Origin: Eubacteriales bacterium | Lineage (GTDB): Bacteria > Bacillota > Clostridia > Oscillospirales > Oscillospiraceae | Reading direction: 5' to 3' | DNA: 8,913 bases | NCBI GenBank assembly: GCA_030528965.1 | Contig: JAUMXS010000047.1 | Location: 539-9,451 of the forward strand | In this document: positions 6,875-8,913 of the stretch, in pieces | How positions within the stretch are numbered: position 1 is the stretch's first letter | Layout of the letters: each line of letters starts with the position of its first letter | Made by a program: the position numbers and the translations under genes | Notes under the pieces: model-generated | Databases searched by the model: none | What the model was told of the DNA's origin: nothing | The model's input: the letters and a program-made list of their open reading frames with translations, nothing else

Positions 6875-7609
6875 ATGAAAGGTTTTGGTATAACAGATCG
6901 GGGCGTAGTCCGCACGGAGAACCAGGACTGTTTCCGTATCGAAATCATGGAGGATACGGGAAATGCTGCTGTGGTACTTTGTGACGGAATGGGCGGCGCC
7001 CAGGCAGGAAGTGTGGCCAGCCGGATTGCGGCGGAGGCCTTTATGTCCCATGCCCTGAGCTGCTTCCGGCGTCCGGACGGAGTTCGCGATCTTTCCCGAA
7101 CGATACGGGAGTGTTCTGATTATGCCAACATCAAAGTATATGATCGATCGTTCAGCGATTTTGGCTGTATGGGCATGGGTACAACTTTGGTTGGTGTGCT
7201 GCGATTTGAAGGGGAAACTCTTGTTGTCAATGTCGGCGACAGCCGTGCCTACCTGATAAATACGGAGTTTTCCGAGCGGATTACCCGGGACCACTCATTG
7301 GTTGAGGATCTGGTCCGCAACGGTACCATAACCCCTGAGGCTGCGAAACTTCATCCCAGACGAAATGTGATCACAAGGGCTCTAGGGGTGGAGCAGCAGG
7401 TAAAATGCGATGTGTTTCGCCCGACTCTGCGGGATGGTGACGTACTGCTTCTGTGTTCGGACGGCTTGAGTAATCTGGTCGAGGAGACAGAGTTTATCCG
7501 CATTCTGGCGGATTCATCGGATCCGGAGGCTTATTGCCGGGCGCTGCTGGCGCTGGCAATGGAGCGTGGAGCACCGGATAATGTTACTGTCGTTGCTCTT
7601 TATCTGTAA
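6875..7609 (+). CDS. prpC: PP2C-family Ser/Thr protein phosphatase (PrpC/Stp)
   Basis: A 244-residue soluble metal-dependent phosphatase that dephosphorylates serine and threonine, usually opposing the PASTA kinase encoded next to it. The PP2C motifs occur in order: TDRGVVRTENQD (Asp18), VLCDGMGGAQAG (metal-binding Asp37 and Gly38), GMGTTLVG, NVGDSRAYLI, ITRDHSLVEDLVRNG, NVITRALG, LLCSDGLSN (Asp196) and GAPDNVTVVAL (Asp235). Length matches the minimal bacterial PP2C with no extra domain. The ATG at 6875 follows GGGGGA at 6865-6870 with a short spacer, 20 bp after rlmN. The gene order rlmN, phosphatase, kinase is the standard arrangement in Firmicutes. The protein is also called Stp in cocci; the choice of symbol is a matter of naming convention. 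Confidence 0.95.
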   Translation: MKGFGITDRGVVRTENQDCFRIEIMEDTGNAAVVLCDGMGGAQAGSVASRIAAEAFMSHALSCFRRPDGVRDLSRTIRECSDYANIKVYDRSFSDFGCMGMGTTLVGVLRFEGETLVVNVGDSRAYLINTEFSERITRDHSLVEDLVRNGTITPEAAKLHPRRNVITRALGVEQQVKCDVFRPTLRDGDVLLLCSDGLSNLVEETEFIRILADSSDPEAYCRALLALAMERGAPDNVTVVALYL

Positions 7610-7615
7610 GAATGG

Positions 7616-7637
7616 TTTCTATGCAAATGCTTAGAAA
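7616..7637 (+). promoter_or_regulatory. Possible weak hairpin in the phosphatase-kinase spacer
   Basis: TTTCTA (7616-7621) is exactly complementary to TAGAAA (7632-7637). Inside these arms a T-T mismatch is followed by GC pairing with GC around an AAAT loop. The 3' arm overlaps the AGAAAGG run (7633-7639), the best Shine-Dalgarno candidate for the kinase gene. It lies in the longest intergenic gap of the window (7610-7652). The stem is mostly A-T and short, so it may be chance. Confidence 0.3.
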
Positions 7638-7652
7638 GGCATGGTCTTGACT

Positions 7653-8913
7653 ATGGATACTATGGACAGATACCTCGGTCAAGTGCTGGACGACCGATAT
7701 GAACTCCTGGAGATTATCGGAACCGGCGGAATGGCTGTCGTTTATAAAGCACGTTGTCATCGATTGAATCGATATGTTGCTGTTAAAATCCTGCGGGATG
7801 AGTACGCACAGGATGAGGAATTCCGTCGCCGTTTTCAGACGGAGTCTCAGGCTGTTGCTATGCTCAGTCATCCCAATATCGTATCTGTGTACGATGTCAG
7901 CCACACGGAAGATGTGGAGTATATCGTCATGGAGCTTATCGATGGGATTTCTCTGAAGCAGTATATGAAGCGCCGCGGAGCGCTCGGTTGGAAAGAGGCT
8001 CTGCATTTTTCCACACGAATTGCCATGGCTCTCAGCCATGCTCACAGCCGCGGCATCGTTCACCGTGACATTAAGCCGCATAATATTATGGTCGTAAAAG
8101 ACGGTTCCGTCAAAGTAGCTGACTTCGGCATCGCTCATCTGCAGTCCGAGGTACCTGCGACACAGTCGGAAACGATCGGTTCGGTACATTATATTTCTCC
8201 GGAGCAGGCGCGCGGCGGTCCCGTGGATGCCCGCAGCGATATTTATTCCCTTGGCGTTGTCATGTATGAGATGCTCTCCGGACGTCTTCCGTTTGAGGGT
8301 GAGGCTGAGGAGGCTGTGGCTCTCATGCATCTTTCCGCTGTACCCACGTCGCTCGATGAACTGGGGCTTGACGTTTCTCCCGAGCTTTGCGCGATTGCTA
8401 TGAAGGCTATGGAGGCGGATATCAATGCCCGCTACCAGTCCGCTGATGAACTTCTGGCTGATCTGGAAAAATTCCGGAAGAATAATGCGGTTGCCATCAC
8501 GGGACTTGTTTCCGGCACTACAGATGGAAATGGTGATGACGGAGACCTTCCTGAGATCCTTCCGCTTGGAAAAACAGGCGAACTCAGCAAGGAAAATTAT
8601 ATCCGCCGCCGTCGCCGGTCCAGAAAAGTCAGTATGTTATCCGGCTTCCTTGGCGTTCTGAGCTTTATTATCGCAGTGGGTGTTTTCCTTTGGAACTACT
8701 GGCTGCAGGATATTTTTTCTGTCGCTGTTCGGATCAATCTTCCGAACTTTGTTGGCAGCAACTATGAATCCGTGGTCAATAATTCGGAATACAAATCCCT
8801 TTATGACTTTACTGTGGTGTATGAGATTGATCCCGAACACAAGGAAGGAATCATTATTAAACAGTCACCGGAGAGCGGTCGAAGCCTGATGGTAGATCGT
8901 GACGGAATACCTG
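7653..8913 (+). CDS. prkC: PASTA-domain membrane Ser/Thr protein kinase (3' end outside window)
   Basis: The first 420 codons of a PrkC/Stk1/PknB-type kinase; the frame is open to the window edge. Family members are about 600-700 residues, so about a third is missing. The cytoplasmic kinase domain (about 15-275) has the glycine loop IGTGGMAVVY, Lys45 in VAVKIL, HRDIKPHN (Asp139), DFG (Asp157), GSVHYISPEQARGG and DIYSLGVVMYEML. A basic run, RRRRRSRK, precedes a single membrane helix at about 328-349. Then an extracellular PASTA domain begins near INLPNFVGSNYESVV and is cut off by the edge. Known relatives sense muropeptides or lipid II and control cell-wall synthesis, division and dormancy exit. 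The start is uncertain: ATG 7653 fits the family N-terminus, but in-frame ATG 7641, TTG 7647 and ATG 7662 also exist, and AGAAAGG (7633-7639) is best spaced for TTG 7647. Confidence 0.94.
   Translation, partial: MDTMDRYLGQVLDDRYELLEIIGTGGMAVVYKARCHRLNRYVAVKILRDEYAQDEEFRRRFQTESQAVAMLSHPNIVSVYDVSHTEDVEYIVMELIDGISLKQYMKRRGALGWKEALHFSTRIAMALSHAHSRGIVHRDIKPHNIMVVKDGSVKVADFGIAHLQSEVPATQSETIGSVHYISPEQARGGPVDARSDIYSLGVVMYEMLSGRLPFEGEAEEAVALMHLSAVPTSLDELGLDVSPELCAIAMKAMEADINARYQSADELLADLEKFRKNNAVAITGLVSGTTDGNGDDGDLPEILPLGKTGELSKENYIRRRRRSRKVSMLSGFLGVLSFIIAVGVFLWNYWLQDIFSVAVRINLPNFVGSNYESVVNNSEYKSLYDFTVVYEIDPEHKEGIIIKQSPESGRSLMVDRDGIP

Noticed and set aside
7647..7675. Possible promoter for the kinase gene (TTGACT at 7647)
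   Set aside because: TTGACT resembles a -35 box, but the sequence at the right distance (GATACC/ATACCT near 7669-7675) is a poor -10 and lies inside the coding region.
7584..8330. Long open frame on the minus strand opposite the kinase gene (248 codons)
   Set aside because: It lies entirely opposite a well-supported kinase, and its predicted protein shows no recognisable domain. It is best explained as a codon-bias shadow.
1..8913. A hidden novel system, such as defence, biosynthetic, phage or mobile genes
   Set aside because: Every stretch is occupied by recognisable core genes with intact motifs, and the gaps are all under 50 bases, so there is no room for an unrecognised locus on the coding strand.

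Overview
The window is a stretch of conserved housekeeping chromosome, most likely from a Firmicute of the class Clostridia (Oscillospiraceae/Ruminococcaceae-like), with base composition close to half G+C. This rests on gene order (gmk-rpoZ-priA-def-fmt-rsmB-rlmN-PP2C phosphatase-PASTA kinase), on the short Clostridia-style omega subunit, and on the membrane Ser/Thr kinase with a PASTA domain. The lineage is inferred from remembered family sequences, not from a database search. No RNA genes, mobile elements, CRISPR arrays, phage genes or defence genes were seen.

Layout: all nine genes are on the + strand and cover nearly the whole window. The 3' half of gmk (1-313) overlaps rpoZ (310-507) by 4 bp. 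rpoZ overlaps priA (500-3001) by 8 bp. A 17-bp purine-rich gap leads to def (3019-3543), and 4 bp separate def from fmt (3548-4465). fmt shares one base with rsmB (4465-5799), which overlaps rlmN (5796-6854) by 4 bp. A 20-bp gap leads to the PP2C phosphatase (6875-7609). A 43-bp gap, the longest here, leads to the PASTA kinase (7653 onward), which runs off the right edge. No non-coding stretch reaches 300 bases. The spacing suggests one polycistronic unit with extensive translational coupling. Any promoter or terminator must lie outside the window.

How the genes work together: gmk supplies GDP for nucleotide pools, rpoZ supports RNA polymerase assembly, and priA restarts stalled replication forks. 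fmt formylates initiator Met-tRNA and def removes that formyl group from new proteins. rsmB and rlmN methylate 16S and 23S rRNA respectively. The phosphatase and kinase form the usual antagonistic signalling pair, in which the kinase senses cell-wall fragments or lipid II outside the cell and the phosphatase reverses its phosphorylations.

I found no convincing new system. The items worth a second look are small: a perfect 18-bp all-G/C palindrome just after the rsmB start codon; a G+C step inside rsmB; a weak hairpin over the kinase gene's Shine-Dalgarno; an acidic deformylase tail whose codons also form the fmt ribosome-binding site; a DEEQ rather than DEEH box in PriA; and the absence of coaBC between rpoZ and priA.
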